Positions 1 to 42,786 of a stretch of DNA of 64,000 nt are shown here, one piece after another (positions within the stretch are counted from its first letter, which is position 1; the number at the start of each line of letters is the position of its first letter). The position numbers and the translations under genes were made by a program. The notes under the pieces were generated by a model. It made no database searches, was not told where the DNA came from, and saw only the letters and a list, made by a program, of their open reading frames with translations. This DNA is from Corbicula japonica (lineage: Eukaryota; Mollusca; Bivalvia; Venerida; Cyrenidae), in NCBI GenBank assembly GCA_038501625.1, contig JAZAYU010000005.1, forward strand, positions 3,968,001 through 4,032,000, read 5' to 3'.

Positions 1-290
1 CTTAATAGTTTCTCACTTGAAATGTTCTCTTGGTGAAATAATTCCAACCAACCTATCAATTCGACAACTTTCATACAAATGCAGATAAAAATATTACACC
101 AGAAGCTAATGACCATACTGAAGCCAGAGCCCCTGTAGTTAAATCAGCAAGAACATGATGACGGGAGTAAAAGAAATGGAGGTTGTACGTTCATTTTCTA
201 TATTCATCAAAGTTTAACCACTGCCATCGTGCGAACAATGGGAAGAAAGCGTTCAAATGATGAGTTATCACCTACTACACAGATGATATG
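1..290 (+). repeat. Interspersed repeat R1, truncated copy
   Basis: The stretch with cttggtgaaataattccaac and the text after it follow, with many mismatches, the same order of words as 9680-10012. It is cut by the left window edge. Confidence 0.6.
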
Positions 291-2958
291 TTGGTGGTCT
301 TTCTTTTCAAATGTACTGATGGCCTTTGCTGGTTTTCTGAACTTTCAGTACTTGGATAAACTGCGGGCGATAAAACTTTCACAACATTTTTAATTAGTAG
401 TACCGATACCAGTTTTTCAAAATGAGTGCTTCTTTTTATGCAAAGATTGCGTTTTGAAACAATTTCCAATAGAAAGATTTAGATTCTGAGCGTATTGTTA
501 GCAGCTTGAGTTCATCTTGCAATTTCACGTTTGAAATATTTTTGTTCATTACTTGTGCAAATGGTATCTTAATATGGTATAGTCACGTGTTATAAACCTT
601 CCAGACCATAAGATTGGTTAAAATCTATTTTTAACTGACTTCGAATTGAGTAACACAATTTATTTTGAACTATTTATAATACTGTAGTCTCTTACCTTAG
701 AAGGCTTTTAATAAAATAACGAAATACGAATACACTTCCAGTTATATGCTTTTCGTCAATCTAATTATTTGCTTAGTTATTTCTTATTTTAATTAATTCT
801 GGTTTATATTAGATTTATGCGTCGTTTAAACAGTGAATTTGCTAAGATGTTCATGATGCAATTGAAAATCCCTTTTATTAAATGGTTTTAACTTCGGGTT
901 TAATGATAACAAGCGCTTTATACGTTTGGTTCATATTTTTCAACGGGACTAACATTATATGCAGTGTTCATTTCGTCATGTTCAGTGCTGTTTTCATTAT
1001 GAAGATGTTCTAGACCTTCGAACATAATATACATCTGAAATCCATTGTGTAAGACTTAATACGGATCACTTATACAATAGCATCATACTACGTCACGATC
1101 GCCTGTTAAAAAGATCCATCCAGGAAACTTTTATGTCAACAAACCCACCGCTTTAAATGTAAAGTTTCATTTTTCAGTATGCAATCTTCGTTGCTGAAAA
1201 TTGTTATGTAACAAATATTAAACAGTCTCAATGTTATTGTTCCAAGATGCCTTTTCTGTGAAATGAGCCAGTTTATGAGTTTATTCCGTTTTAATTTGCT
1301 TTTCGAAAGATCCATCCAGGATTCGGGCCAAGAACAACCTAGATCGATGCAGAGCTCTGTCGACGCAGCCCTTGTTTTTGTAGCCGATTGGAGCCGGTTG
1401 TTTAATACGTCATTAAAGATATTTTCAGCATTCGATTTATGGAAAAATTGTGAAAGTTTGGCCGAATTTGAGATGATGCTATTGTTATACGAGTATAATT
1501 ATTGTATACGACGTCTTCTTAACATGTCCTCTGACAAAACAAAATGTCATTAGGAAAATTTATGACTTACAGTCATGATTCAAACATTGTTTATCTGATG
1601 TTAAAGCTCTCAGTCGTTCAGCGCTTTTTTAAAAGTGTTCAGGGATTTCGTTCAATGAATAACGCTCTTGCCATCAGAACAAATAATTGGAAGTTTTATA
1701 TGGAATTTCTCTATCAAATGTATCATACGGGTTTAACTTTCATTGTAATGTACTGGCAGGCAATGGAAAGTAACCACGTTCAACGTAGATTTTACACTGA
1801 TTAAGTTGAAACCATTTCGTATAGCAAAATAGCACTAATAAATTATTGCTATTTCGGGAAATGTACTGTCTTTTCAGGCTTTTTCTGTTGCTAAAATTTA
1901 AAAGCTCAATATTTGACAGAAGCAAAAAAATCAACATGTAAAACTGCATTACAGCCAACTATGTAAACATGTTTAAGGCTCTCTTACTTTTTCACGCACG
2001 GAAAAAATAATTTATTAAGAAGTTAAAAGTTTCCAATTATTTTCTTTAGGACTCTAACCTTTAAACTCTAGCTTTAAGTTGGTCAACGTTTGAAAATGGT
2101 TTAGTAGTTGGCTGTAGAGAAATTTGCAGAATACGGGAAATATCCATAATGGTGGCAACACCTAATGTTCTTAATCTTGTTCGTAGCGGTTATTTCAAAT
2201 ACAGTCAAATAAAACTTTAAATTCATATGAATCCGTTCATAATTTATTATTAACTTACAGCTGGTATTGATTGCCAAAGTGGTAACTTTCTATTGACAGG
2301 GAGTATATATTCATTTCATTATGAATTTAGTTGTTGATAAATTTAGTAGTTGTGCAAAAATTTGATCTATTCAGCTCTTAAGTCTGAATATTAATATAGT
2401 GTGTCCATAGTACTATAATCACATTTTTTGAAGCCTTGTCAGCAAGTGGCAATTCAAATCTGTCTTGGAAGTCGGGTATTCCCTGTTTAAGTGACCGAAG
2501 TTAAAACGAGGTCGAGGTGGTAATACAGCTATCTGCTGCCGTCTTTCATAAATAGATATGAGAGTGTTACTTGTTTTAATGTTTTGTTGTTTTTTCAGTT
2601 GTAGCCTAAGAAAGTGGCCCAGTCACTCTTTACCCAATTTTAATAGAAAATAACGAAACATAAAACCGGTTTAATACATTTAATAATTTAGAACGGTTTC
2701 AATGTGATATTTTATTTTATTCATTTCAGATACATGCGGCAATAGTAGTAACCTAAGAATTCATTTCCAATTCTGCAACCGACGTCTGATGTTCTTTTTT
2801 AATTCATTAGAATAACAAAACACAAATCAGTGAATGCACGCATTAAACTGACCGATCAAATCTAGTGCCATTAGGAAGTCAATTTTTAACGAAAATCATG
2901 TATTTCACTTGGATCGCAGTCCATTGTGTATTAATATCAGGAACAAACCATTTTCAAC
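291..2958. other. AT-rich downstream sequence without a recognised gene
   Basis: I see no conserved domain on either strand. Two overlapping plus-strand open frames (1263-1553 and 1544-1804) have no motif I recognise and could be chance. Confidence 0.5.
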
Positions 2959-3226
2959 GGGCTAACTTGATTTGCCAAGACGGCTAACGAACCGGCTTTA
3001 ACCGGTCACCGATCGGCTCGCCCCGGTCAGAAATATGAATCAAGCGTTCCGGCTAAACTAAAATGGCGTAAATAGCTACGGCTGTGGTTGTAGCACGCTC
3101 GCCACTCAAACGTAACCGGCGTATTCGGTGTGCGCCGGTTAGTGATTCCGACTTAATCTCGAAACAAATAAGTGATTTGCCGGTGCCCGACTAGGAATCG
3201 GCTGTCTTGGTAAATCAAATTGGCTC
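2959..3226. mobile_element. Short terminal-inverted-repeat element (MITE-like) in the gene A 3' region
   Basis: About 26-bp imperfect inverted ends: gggctaacttgatttgccaa at the left and its near reverse complement at 3201-3226. The interior is rich in accggc-like words. It begins 53 bp beyond the gene A stop codon. Confidence 0.65.
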
Positions 3227-3278
3227 ATTAACTCTGGTGTATGGCAAGTTGTGACTAGACGAGTCCACGAAACACCTG

Positions 3279-32827
<29,549 letters not shown>

Positions 32828-32934
32828 CTGAAAAAAAATTAGTACATTGAGAATATAGATGTCGGTCAATGATTTGTTTTAATGTTTATTGATTGTTTTC
32901 TTAAAATATTTCAATTTACTTTTACAGCATGTTC

Positions 32935-33480
32935 AGAAATATACGGGCGAGAACACGAAAACGCGAAAACACGATGCGAGAACGCGAAACAACGATGCCA
33001 GGGTGCGAAAGTACGGTGCGAGGGCACGATATTTATATCACGTTCTTGCATCGTACATTCGCGATCTCGCATCGTGTTTTCGCGATCTCGCATCATTGTT
33101 TCGCGATCTCGCAGAGTGTTTTCGCGTTATCGTGTTCTCGCCCTAGAGGTCGATGAGAGGTCGCGAAAGTACGATGCGAGAGCGCGATATTAATATCGCG
33201 TTCTCGCATCGTACTTTCGCGATCTCGCATCGTGTTTTCGCGTTTTCGTGGTCTCGCTGTACTGAGGGCGAGACCGCGAAAATGCGAAAACACGATGCGA
33301 GAACGCGAAACAACGGTGCGAGGTCGCGAAAGTTCGATGCGAGGGAACGATATTAATATCGCGTTCTCGCATCGTACTTTAGCGACCTCGCATCGTGTTT
33401 ACGCGATCTCGCATCGTTGTTTCGCGATCTCGCGTCGTGTTTTCGCGTTTTCGTGTTCTCGCCCTTGAGGTCGACAGGGC
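32935..33480. repeat. CpG-rich cluster of palindromes upstream of gene A exon 1
   Basis: Three successive hairpins, centred near 33032, 33190 and 33353, built from words like cgcgaaaacacgatgcgaga and their complements. Two centres are gatattaatatc. It is strikingly CpG- and tcgcga-rich in an AT-rich setting. It starts about 110 bp upstream of the first coding exon. Open frames on both strands here are artefacts of the repeat. Confidence 0.93.
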
Positions 33481-33601
33481 GAGACAACGATGGCCTCAAC
33501 AGAACATCGTAGAAATATAATAGTTTTTCATTGAAATGGAGTTGTTTTTTTTAATTGATACTTTAAAACGGTTTTATAAAAGAAAAATGCTGTTAGCTGT
33601 A

Positions 33602-33692
33602 AAGGAGCTCAATAGGTAGCGTAATTGGCATTGCATGGCTAGGCGCTGTCGCCGTACGGGTTCGCACCCCAGCAGGGGCAATATCATTTTTA
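33602..33692 (+). mobile_element. tRNA-related SINE, head only
   Basis: ggagctcaataggtagcgta, tggctaggcgctgtcgccgt and gggttcgcaccccagcaggg, a diverged head of the SINE family. Confidence 0.75.
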
Positions 33693-34269
33693 ATCGGGGC
33701 CTTTGGTTAAGCGAAGAAACCAACGGTAAAATAAACTACTAAATTACAATTTTCGGGTCGCTTGAGCTGTAATGAAATGCCTTTTAAGCAAAATATACGA
33801 TAAAACCATGTCAAATATTTCCCAAGTGAATTATGAAAAGTTTAAATCGCAAATCGAAGACCGATAATTTATGATAGTCAAATAGTCAATAATAATTCAA
33901 CGTCTGTATAACAAAAACATCAATTAGAACTTTTGCCGAGTGCTACAAGAAAAATGCTGTTAGCTGTGAAGAAGCCTATAATTTAATAAAAACACAATAA
34001 GTGTTGTTTTTATGTCTGTGTATATCTCTTGAAAAAAGATTTAATGTCGAAACGTCGAAAAATCAGTGAAAGAAAGCAATTATTGTGTTTGAGTTACATT
34101 TATCCATTATAAGATGTTGATACTAAGTTGTAATTTAGTTTCACGAATATTCAACACTCTAAAGGGTAACAAATATTCCACACTCCAAAGACACTGCATG
34201 GTCATCTGGCGTTGTTTTTCTTATTTTCAAAGAAAAGTTAGAGGAACTTCTAAAGAAGTATTATTTATA
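33693..34269. other. Intergenic, no recognised feature
   Basis: AT-rich single-copy-looking sequence. I see no coding signature on either strand. Confidence 0.4.
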
Positions 34270-34659
34270 AAGGTCCTTTTATACAGAGCGCGAACGCGAA
34301 CGTGTCCAACGCGAACACAAACGCGACTTTTGAGCAGTTTTGTAATTTAAATTGAGCACCAACCCGCATCCGGAAAACCTATTATTAAAAGTTATGGATG
34401 GGGACGGTCAGGCGAAAACATTTCTATTTGTGGAAACGATGCTAGGGAAGTACTTGCTGACTGGTTGATAGAAAAAAAAGCCGCACGACTTTCTTAAAAA
34501 ATTCGTTTTGGGGGCAGTCAAGGCGTTCGATCGCGCGAACAAAACTGTTTGCGTTCGCGTTCGCACTCTATTTGAACCGTTCCTCTACAAGTAACTTAAC
34601 TATTCCAGAACGAAAAAGCGCGTTCGCTTCTCGTTCGCGCTCTGTATAAACGGACCTTA
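34270..34659. mobile_element. MITE-like element with about 27-bp inverted ends
   Basis: The left end aaggtccttttatacagagc is followed by gcgaacg, and the right end is cgttcgcgctctgtataaac then ggacctt. Internal gcgaacgcgaa words are also inverted. About 390 bp, intergenic. Confidence 0.85.
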
Positions 34660-35574
34660 AGGGTTGAATGACGTTTTAAAGGTTTGATAGATTGTGTTAC
34701 CTTTTGTCGTATAATATCCACTATTCTAAATATCATGAACATCAATCACTTCTCGTATTCATTTTTAAATGCATTCAGTAAATTTCTGCAAACTGGCCGT
34801 AAGAAGAATTGAGTTGACTTGTTTATATTCGGTAAGAATAAAGTCCATAACATAAATTCACTGGGTACTATTTTCTAATGTATTCTTACACATGATTTAG
34901 CAAAATGGCACCTGTTTATGCGTAATGATTCCTGAGGATTTCTTAGATTTCCAAAATTGTAGTTGCGGTGAACGTGGAATAACATAAATGTACCAAAACA
35001 GTAAAAATAATAGTTCATTTCATTGACATTTTGGATATAACTTAATATTCACATTTAATCCAATTTCCCTTGAAATACAGAACGGCGCTCCAATGTTGTC
35101 GTTTCCATTTATTGTCTTTTTTAATTTCCTACCTTATCATTTCCCGAGTTTATTTATGATCAGAAGTTGCTGTTCTATTTTGTAATCTGATAATTTTCTG
35201 ATAAATTAAATGACAGCAGAAATAATCACGTATTTGAAAACACTTGATTCACAGCCTCTACATGGAAAGCTTTTAATCATTACTGCGGATCATCCCAAAG
35301 GGCTTTTTCTGACAACAGATATCAATGATAAATTAAAACAGTCAATAGAACTTGCATAATAAAACTAGCCTGTTGAAAATAACCTATGCGAAGAACATTA
35401 TCATGCAAATCGTACAATGAAAACGCAAATGATATAATGACGAACAAATATTCAAAACGTTATTGATTACTAGACAGGTACAGAAATATGAAACGGTTAA
35501 TTTGCAAAAAAAATGTTTCACAAAATTTATTTGATATTATTGTGTTCTATTTATAAAAAGTGCACATATAAACT

Positions 35575-35835
35575 GGAGATGTGACCGGTAAACCGGTTAA
35601 CCGCATTTTACAGTTTCCGGTTAGGTTAATCAAATTGAGATGAAGAAATGTAGAACTCTAAAATATGTGATTTAGCTATTTTTATACTTTTTTTATATTA
35701 ACGGTAATTGACACGCGATATTTCGACAGCAACACATGCATTCCGGAATGCCCGAGATAATTTTCATATATACCCTAGAGGGAGGGATCAAAGAGATTGG
35801 CAAGTTGTTTAAACCGATTATTGATACAGAAGCTG
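35575..35835 (+). repeat. Interspersed repeat R3, copy 1
   Basis: gaccggtaaaccggttaacc followed by gcattttac, then gagatgaagaaatgtagaac. It matches 41305-41632 in order. Confidence 0.65.
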
Positions 35836-36106
35836 AGGTGAAATGAACGAAACATCCTCCAACTTATTGATGACTTTTCCAATTGAACGTGTAAGTTAGC
35901 GACAATTCCACACACACTTGTTTAGGGGTCCTTTGCTGGCCCTATATGCCTATAGAGCTATATAGGCCTATATATAGGCTTACAGGTCTCTAGATCCAAA
36001 AGTGGGCAATTTTAGGAAATAAACGGATGATCTACAGCATGAGATACAACTACAATCACTTAGAACACAAACTATCCTAGTTTTAAAAAAAATACCCGGT
36101 TATGTT

Positions 36107-36679
36107 CAATGTTCTAACTACACCGATCCAATTTTCAAATTTCTCAGCAAGGATTCGGGATATACATTGCAACCTTGAAATATAATAAGATACATCATTT
36201 TCACTTCTTTGTATAACAAAAGTGTTAAATTCTCTTCGCGCGTTTAGAAACCACTGACATTTTTTCCAGGTAGGGGTAAAACCAAAAGTCACAAACTTGT
36301 CGGGATTGGGTATATTCTCCGTAAACGAAAACTCATGTCTCGTTGTTTAAATATGGGTTTTTAAGTAATTTTTAAGTAACAAATCTGTGCATTTCTGCAA
36401 TAATGCGATTGTTTAGCTGTTGCACAGAAGATTTTACAACAGTTTTTGTCGGTTTCAGTAAATCCTATATACAAGAGCTACGGTAAATTTTGTGACTTTT
36501 GGTTTTGCCCTCACCACGATTAAATGTCTTTAGTTTAAGAACGAACGGAGGGATTTCAATGAAAATTGGAGAAAAAGAAGTAAAAATGGTGCATCTTATT
36601 ATATTTCAAATTCGAAGACTGTACTCCAATTCTATACGGAGAAATTTAAAAAATAAGATCGGTGTAGTTAGAACATTGG
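36107..36679. mobile_element. Inverted-repeat element F2, copy 1
   Basis: Arms of about 200 bp: the left begins gttctaactacaccgatcca and the right ends gatcggtgtagttagaac. Both contain the acttttggtttt/aaaaccaaaagt and gatacatcattttcacttct words. Total about 573 bp. The second copy is at 40146-40716. Confidence 0.88.
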
Positions 36680-37427
36680 TTAAGTGTAGTTGCAACTTAA
36701 CTTAATTTTATGATAAGGCGAATGCTTTCTGCCAGCAAATGTATTTCGCTTTTAAATGTTGAACTATTTTTGAACTTTGTACATACTCAGATGTTCCTGT
36801 GTAAATAGATGTTTTGCGAAAGAGTTCACTGTTTGGTTTAGGTTGATAGAGCTGGGGATAGAAACTGACCGCAAGTTTTTTGAATGTCGGATGTGAATAG
36901 GAAAAGGTTTTTCAAGTTAACTGGAGCTTGGTTATTGAAAACTTTGAACATGAGTATGGCCTTTTGATAATTTACGCGTTCAGGAAAAGTCAAGATTATA
37001 CAATTTCATTTCCTTGAAACAAAACAACCCAAAACCACGTAAAGTACGCACACGGTGCTCATGTAAAATTAATAATTATGAGTAATCGGAAACTACGGTA
37101 ATTATCTTTAAAAGAAATAATTCAGTCACTTTAATCTTTAATTATCAAAGCATTCGTTTCTTTTTTTACACAATGACGTCACAGATATCAAAAGTATTTA
37201 GCGCTAAACTTTGCATTTTTTTTCTAGATTGTTTGCAAACGTTTCTCATTATTTCGTCGCCAAAAAACCAAATGTGTTCATGTCAGCGAAATTAAATATG
37301 TTTATTATTCTTTTTGATTGTGCCGTGTGGCGACTGTGTTTCAATATCACAACCTGCATAACTATGCATATTGTTCAACCACCCCTCTCCTACATTATCA
37401 CGTTTTCCATTGGCGTTATCTGTGACA

Positions 37428-37589
37428 CACATAGAGGATATTTGCTTTTACCAGTGTAAGATAGAAATATATTTCACCAAGTGAGCTTCGGAATTCGTAT
37501 TTTCACGAGTGGCGAAGCCACGACTGAAAATACATTATTCTGGAGTTCACGAGTGAAATATATTTCAATCTTTCACTGGTAAAAAAAAT
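37428..37589. mobile_element. Palindromic element F3, copy 1
   Basis: gtgtaagatagaaatatatt is mirrored by aatatatttcaatctttcac. The centre is gagtggcgaagccacg. It is bordered by accagtg/cactggt. Also at 51938-52090 and, in part, 61709-61822. Confidence 0.85.
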
Positions 37590-40140
37590 TCGGTATGTTA
37601 TTTGCGTTTGGTTACGGTTACCAACGTGAAAAAAAGCAGTGAAAATAAAAATGATATTTCCCTGTTTGAAAACAGTGAACTACGACTTTTATTTCACTAG
37701 AAAAATTCTATAATACGCTAAAAAGCAAAACATAAAGGGTAATATTCTCAGAATCCCTATCAAAATTTTATTCTGGGCTGTTTAAAAAAAAAGGCTGGAA
37801 AAGTGAAAAAAATAGTGAAAAATTAAAGTTCATAAAAATTCCAACTTGTTTTTCTGTATTTTTTTGCTTATTGAAACTGAGTACAGAACTGAAAAGATTT
37901 TTGAAATCGGTCAACTGGTTGCTGAGATATTGTCATTTGAAAGATGGTAAGTGAAGTGAAAAAAAATGTAAAGAATTTAAGTTCATAAAAAGTCCAAACT
38001 GGTTGCTCCATATGTTTGTACAGTCTTTACAGTGCTCAAAATCAATCAAGTAATACTCATATGTGGCAGAATCAAAATTTTATGGAGCTTTATTGACCAA
38101 TATTAAATAAATCAAAGAATTTTAATTTATGTGCTTAAAGTACAAGTATTACTGTTTCTTATTATTTAAATGTGTATTTCTGTTAAAGTACATGTTGAAG
38201 CATCAAATATAAGTCTTTAGAACTTGTGGTATCGCATAAAGATAAAAAAATCATATTGTTAAGAAAGGGTGTCGTGGTTTACGAATGGTACAAAATCATT
38301 GTAAAACTTGAAATTTTAAATTCGAAAGACTATACCGCAGTAAACGTGATTTTGGCTCTTTGGGGTTTATTGAACGTTACGTCATTTAATTTGAAATGAA
38401 AGTAGGAGTCTCAATGAGTAGGACTAAGCAAAACTTGTTAAAATTATTTAGGGCCCTAATCATTGTGGCCATTTATTGTGCCACCTTTTAGAGATGTAAG
38501 TAATCAAATCATTTCAATGTATTGCATTGAAAGAAGTCGGATTTTGTACGATCAACGAATTACTTGGTTAAATATCTTGTAAGAATTTTATTCCATTTGA
38601 ATGCTTTAAAACATAAAGCATCTGATTCACAATGATTTATTTTTAACACATTTAGATCTGTTGAAAATTGTGTTTAAAGTAAGTTAAAAATCATACATGA
38701 ATTGATTTAACAGATATATTAATGAATGCATTTGATCACCAGAACCTGAATTTCCATCAGAAAATATCCAGATCTGAAATGAATGACATTTTCCCATATC
38801 ATAACCCATTCCCAAATTGTAATAAGAATTTTCCAGCTACATAGTTGACACGGGGTTTTCTGAAAATAAAATTTCAAAGAAATGAAAATCTAATGTTTTC
38901 AATTATTGCACCTTATATGTACACCTTCTGAAATCCACTATCAGGTGTTTTTTTACTACTTTCAATTTTGTCATACACTCCATTCCATGATGTCTCACAG
39001 GTCATTTAACCAGAACAGATATTCTCCAAATAACCCAGGGAAAACCAAAAGCAGAAAACGAGTAGCAGCTCAGGGATTCACTAAGTTTATACAGACACAG
39101 GAACTTCACAACATTTATTTAACAGTATCTCTTAAATACATTTCAGGTGAATTTAGCATCCTGGAAGAAAGAATAAAGTTTTCATTTGTTGATTTAATTA
39201 ATAATTAAGAATACATTGTATTCTTAAAGTTATATACATGATATGAATTGATTGACAATTTGAGGGGCGATTTTGTGCTTGTATATCTGTTAATTAACAG
39301 AATTGATGTGTTTCAAACGACAACTAACTTAGCTTAATTAGTGTTTATATAATTATAAAGACACGAGTTAGATCAAATAAATGAAAACGAGTTGAAAAAG
39401 TGTTGTTATTGAATTATAAAGGTTTTAATTGGAAAAATGAAAAATTAAAAAAGTCTGTCTAAATGCAAAATGGAAGGACGAAAGGAGTGATACTTTTAAA
39501 TAAATTGTGTCTGAGAACTGTGACCAGCTTTGTTCCTCTGTTGACCATATGACCTATGAAGTATGATATCCTTCACTTAATTTTGATTGGTCAATTCCGA
39601 GCGAGGCAGTGCCTTATTTCATATTATCGTATCAAGTCCAATCATATTCTAATTATGTCTTTAGACATATTGTCCTATCACCAGATTCGCTTTCCATGTC
39701 ACCGCGTGTGCAAACTTGATAACAGTATTTGTCTTGACTTGTTAATTGGACCTTAATTGTTCTGGGGTCGAAGACCTGTGTCTCAGAGGACATAAAGTAA
39801 ATTGGTACCTGTTTTTGAGACAACAGTTTGTTTCTGGTCCAACTTAATCAAACCCAAACTCTTTGTCAAAAATCCATCGCTTTTCAATTGTGTTTTGATG
39901 GCCGACCCATCAGTACCTTCAGTCCTTTGATTAACCTTTGTAGACAACGCCAAAGAGTTGTCTACGGGATTTAGTCAACGGTAATACTGGCCACTGATTG
40001 GTCAGTGGACAGTAGCTGTGGTCTAACGAGTTCTAATTAAGTTTATCAAAAGAAAAGACATGTAAAAGAACTTGTTTTTTTTACAATTTTATTAAACTCA
40101 AAATATTCTAAAATAAGAACTCTCTTGCTACATACACTTG
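37590..40140. other. Intergenic, no recognised gene
   Basis: AT-rich. Two loosely similar stretches with agttcataaaaattccaact (near 37830 and 37980) suggest an old duplication. A 100-codon plus-strand frame at 38906-39208 has no motif I know and is low in coding character. Confidence 0.4.
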
Positions 40141-40145
40141 CCCAC

Positions 40146-40716
40146 TGTTCTAACTACACCGATCATAAATTTTAAATTTCTCAACGTATATTCGGAGTAC
40201 ACATTTCAAACTTGGAACATAAGAAGATACATCATTTTCACTTCTTTTTGTGAAATAGTCATAAAATTCCAAACATCCGTTTGGAAACCACAGACATTTA
40301 ATACAGGTAGGGGTAAAAACAAGTCACACAATTGTCAGTATTGGGTATAGCCACTGTTAACAAAAAAATCACGTTTCCTTTTTTAATATGGAATCTTAAA
40401 TTGTTTTTTTTTTAAATATTTCTATCCAATGCTGCAATAATGCTATTCATTATCTGCTACACAGCAGATGTTTTAGCGGTTTTATCCGGTTTCAGTGTAC
40501 ACTCCTTATAAAAGCTCAAGTCGATTCTGTGACTTTTGGTTTTACACTCACTTTGGTTAAATGCCGTTGGTAGATGAACGAAAAAAACCCCGATTTTAAT
40601 GGCAATTTCATAAAAAGTAGTAAAAATGATACATCTTATTATGTTGCAAATTTTAACAATGTATTCCATTCCAATGCAGAGAAATTCAAATTTTATGATC
40701 GGTGTAGTTAGAACAT
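40146..40716. mobile_element. Inverted-repeat element F2, copy 2
   Basis: Same ends as copy 1 (gttctaactacaccgatc and its complement) and the same arm words, but diverged in the spacer. Confidence 0.87.
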
Positions 40717-41304
40717 TGGTTACATGTCAGTGTATGATCAATAATTAACCCAAACACATACGTGCGATACTCCGAAAATAACAGTCGTAGGTATTTGTAA
40801 ACTATTGCAAAAAATTGATGAGTTCACAAATCTTTTTCAGAGTTTAATTTTAAAATTTTTAAATAGAAATGTTCCAACCAAGGCGCCTTTTAGGTGTAAC
40901 CCAGTGGTATGTTGTATTACAATTTAAATACTACCATGGCTGTGTATATTACAGATATTAGATTAAAACAATGTTACTGTTTGTAATATTGGAATTGATA
41001 ATAAACTGGGTTACCCGGCTATGAGCCCCGAAAATGGTCCAATCAATTTTACAAAATTTATTATATTGAATATAAGGCAAACAGGAACTTCCGGTTAGAA
41101 TAAATTTCCAGTATTGTGAATTTTAGCATTCCTTCCGGGTTACCACATGCTTGCAGACTGGTAAGTCGACATGATATGGATATGGACTACACAACAAACT
41201 ATTTATAGATTGGTTAATTACATCACACAACAACCAGACGACCATTCAAAACACACCATATAGCCGCAAACTTGAATTGCAATAAATAGACTCTGAATTA
41301 ACTA

Positions 41305-41632
41305 AGGATATGACCGGAAAACCGATTAACCGCATTTTATACGGTAATCCGGTCACATCCCTAGTTGCGATTTTCCGGTTAGGCTGATGATATGGAGATG
41401 AAGAAACCTAGAAATTTAATATAAACCGTGGTAGTTCTTTCATACTTTTGAATTTATTATTTTTGCTGCAATTGACAGATGTTTTTTTTTCATCAAACTG
41501 TATAATTCCGATTAGCCGGGACGATTTCGCAGAACCCCGGAGGCGAGGGAATTGAGATTGTTCTTCCGGTTAACCGATCGGTTAAAACTTTCGGTTAACC
41601 GGTTAGAAAATCCGTAACTGATCACATTCCTA
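41305..41632 (+). repeat. Interspersed repeat R3, copy 2
   Basis: gaccggaaaaccgattaacc, then gatggagatgaagaaacc-like text, closing with ttaaccgatcggttaaaact and ccggttag. It is the longer copy and has inverted ends rich in ccggtt. Confidence 0.7.
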
Positions 41633-41936
41633 AAATAAACTCTTAATACATATATAAAATGCAGTTTAACAGTTTAACTGTAACACTTTTCAAACACAGT
41701 AAAGTGATTCCTCCATTTAGATAATCGACAAAACAAAAACAGGAACATTAAATCTCCAGCTTAAATTGCTTCATTACACATAACAGAGATAAATGTTGGT
41801 ATCTTAATATATACTACTCAAAATTTGATAAGAATCGCTTACGGTTTTACCCCGAATTATTGCCCCTACCAAGTTCAAACCGCTGTTCCGCTTCAACAGT
41901 TTATCGGCTCATTCTATTTTGGCACTGTTAAAAGCC

Positions 41937-42170
41937 TTTTAGGGTAAAATGTTAAAAAATAAAGAGTAAATAAAGACAATTTATGTCGAATTTCTTGTTG
42001 AAAAAAACGTACTATATTCGGTTATTTACGAAAAAAAATTGATTTATATCAGACAACCCACACTGTAAAAAACAGATATCAGAAATAGGGATAATTGATT
42101 TTTTTTTCATACTCTCTGAATTATACATTACGACTGATACACAAACGTTATCCTAACAATACTTAAAAGG
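41937..42170 (+). repeat. Direct repeat D1, copy 1 (beside the gene B 3' end)
   Basis: ttttagggtaaaatg, then tgtcgaatttcttgttgaaa and ctgaattatacattacgact. The second copy is at 46488-46725. The pair brackets the last two exons of gene B. Confidence 0.8.
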
Positions 42171-42690
42171 GGGAAGAAAATTGGCACGGCAACCAGTCTG
42201 AACAAAAATATAGGTTTTAGTGAAAATTACAGGCTATTTGGCCATTTTAAAGGTTTTTTTCCAGATGATTTAAAGGTTTTTAAGGTTTACAATGAAATTA
42301 AAGGTTTTTTAAAGGGTTTAAAGGTTTCGCTAGGAGGCCTGAAGGAATAAACACAATCTTTTAAGTGATCCTTACCAAAATTTGAGTAGTATAGTTCAAA
42401 GTGTTTCTTCTGTCAGATAAAACCATTTACATGTTCTCTATACGAAAGAAAAACACCGAAACTTTAAATCTGATGGTAAAGTTTTTCACTGGTTTTTACT
42501 TGTTTCAAAACTGACCATATAAAAACAATAAATTTGCTATTTTTGAAGCGTATGTACGGCTTATGTTCTCTTTACGCCCCGTGGAAAACAAGCTATTTCA
42601 CAAACAACTGGTTTCATTTTCTCTGCTCTCATCAGATGAGAGATAGATTCCATGGCAAGTTAAAACTAGATGCGGTTGGCACTGCGACCT

Positions 42691-42786
42691 TTATGTTTTG
42701 GCTTTTTGTATTATGTCACTGCCTGGGAAAATGGGCTGGCCTTCATCAAATTCATTCAACCAGAATGTCTTCATAACTCCTTTGCC
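42691..42786 (-). CDS. Gene B last coding exon
   Basis: The 96-bp exon begins [16 protein letters not shown] and ends QKAKT before TAA at 42693-42691. Acceptor TTCTAG|GGCAAA. Confidence 0.95.
   Translation of the reverse strand, partial: GKGVMKTFWLNEFDEGQPIFPGSDIIQKAKT

Noticed and set aside
1263..1804. Two overlapping plus-strand open frames downstream of gene A
   Set aside because: No recognised motif, no splice signals that join them, and length within chance for this composition.
32882..33468. Cluster of Arg/Ser-rich open frames on both strands
   Set aside because: All six frames stay open because the palindromic repeat has few stop codons. No start context or conserved domain.
38906..39208. 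100-codon plus-strand frame in the intergenic region
   Set aside because: No domain, weak start context, composition like the surrounding DNA.
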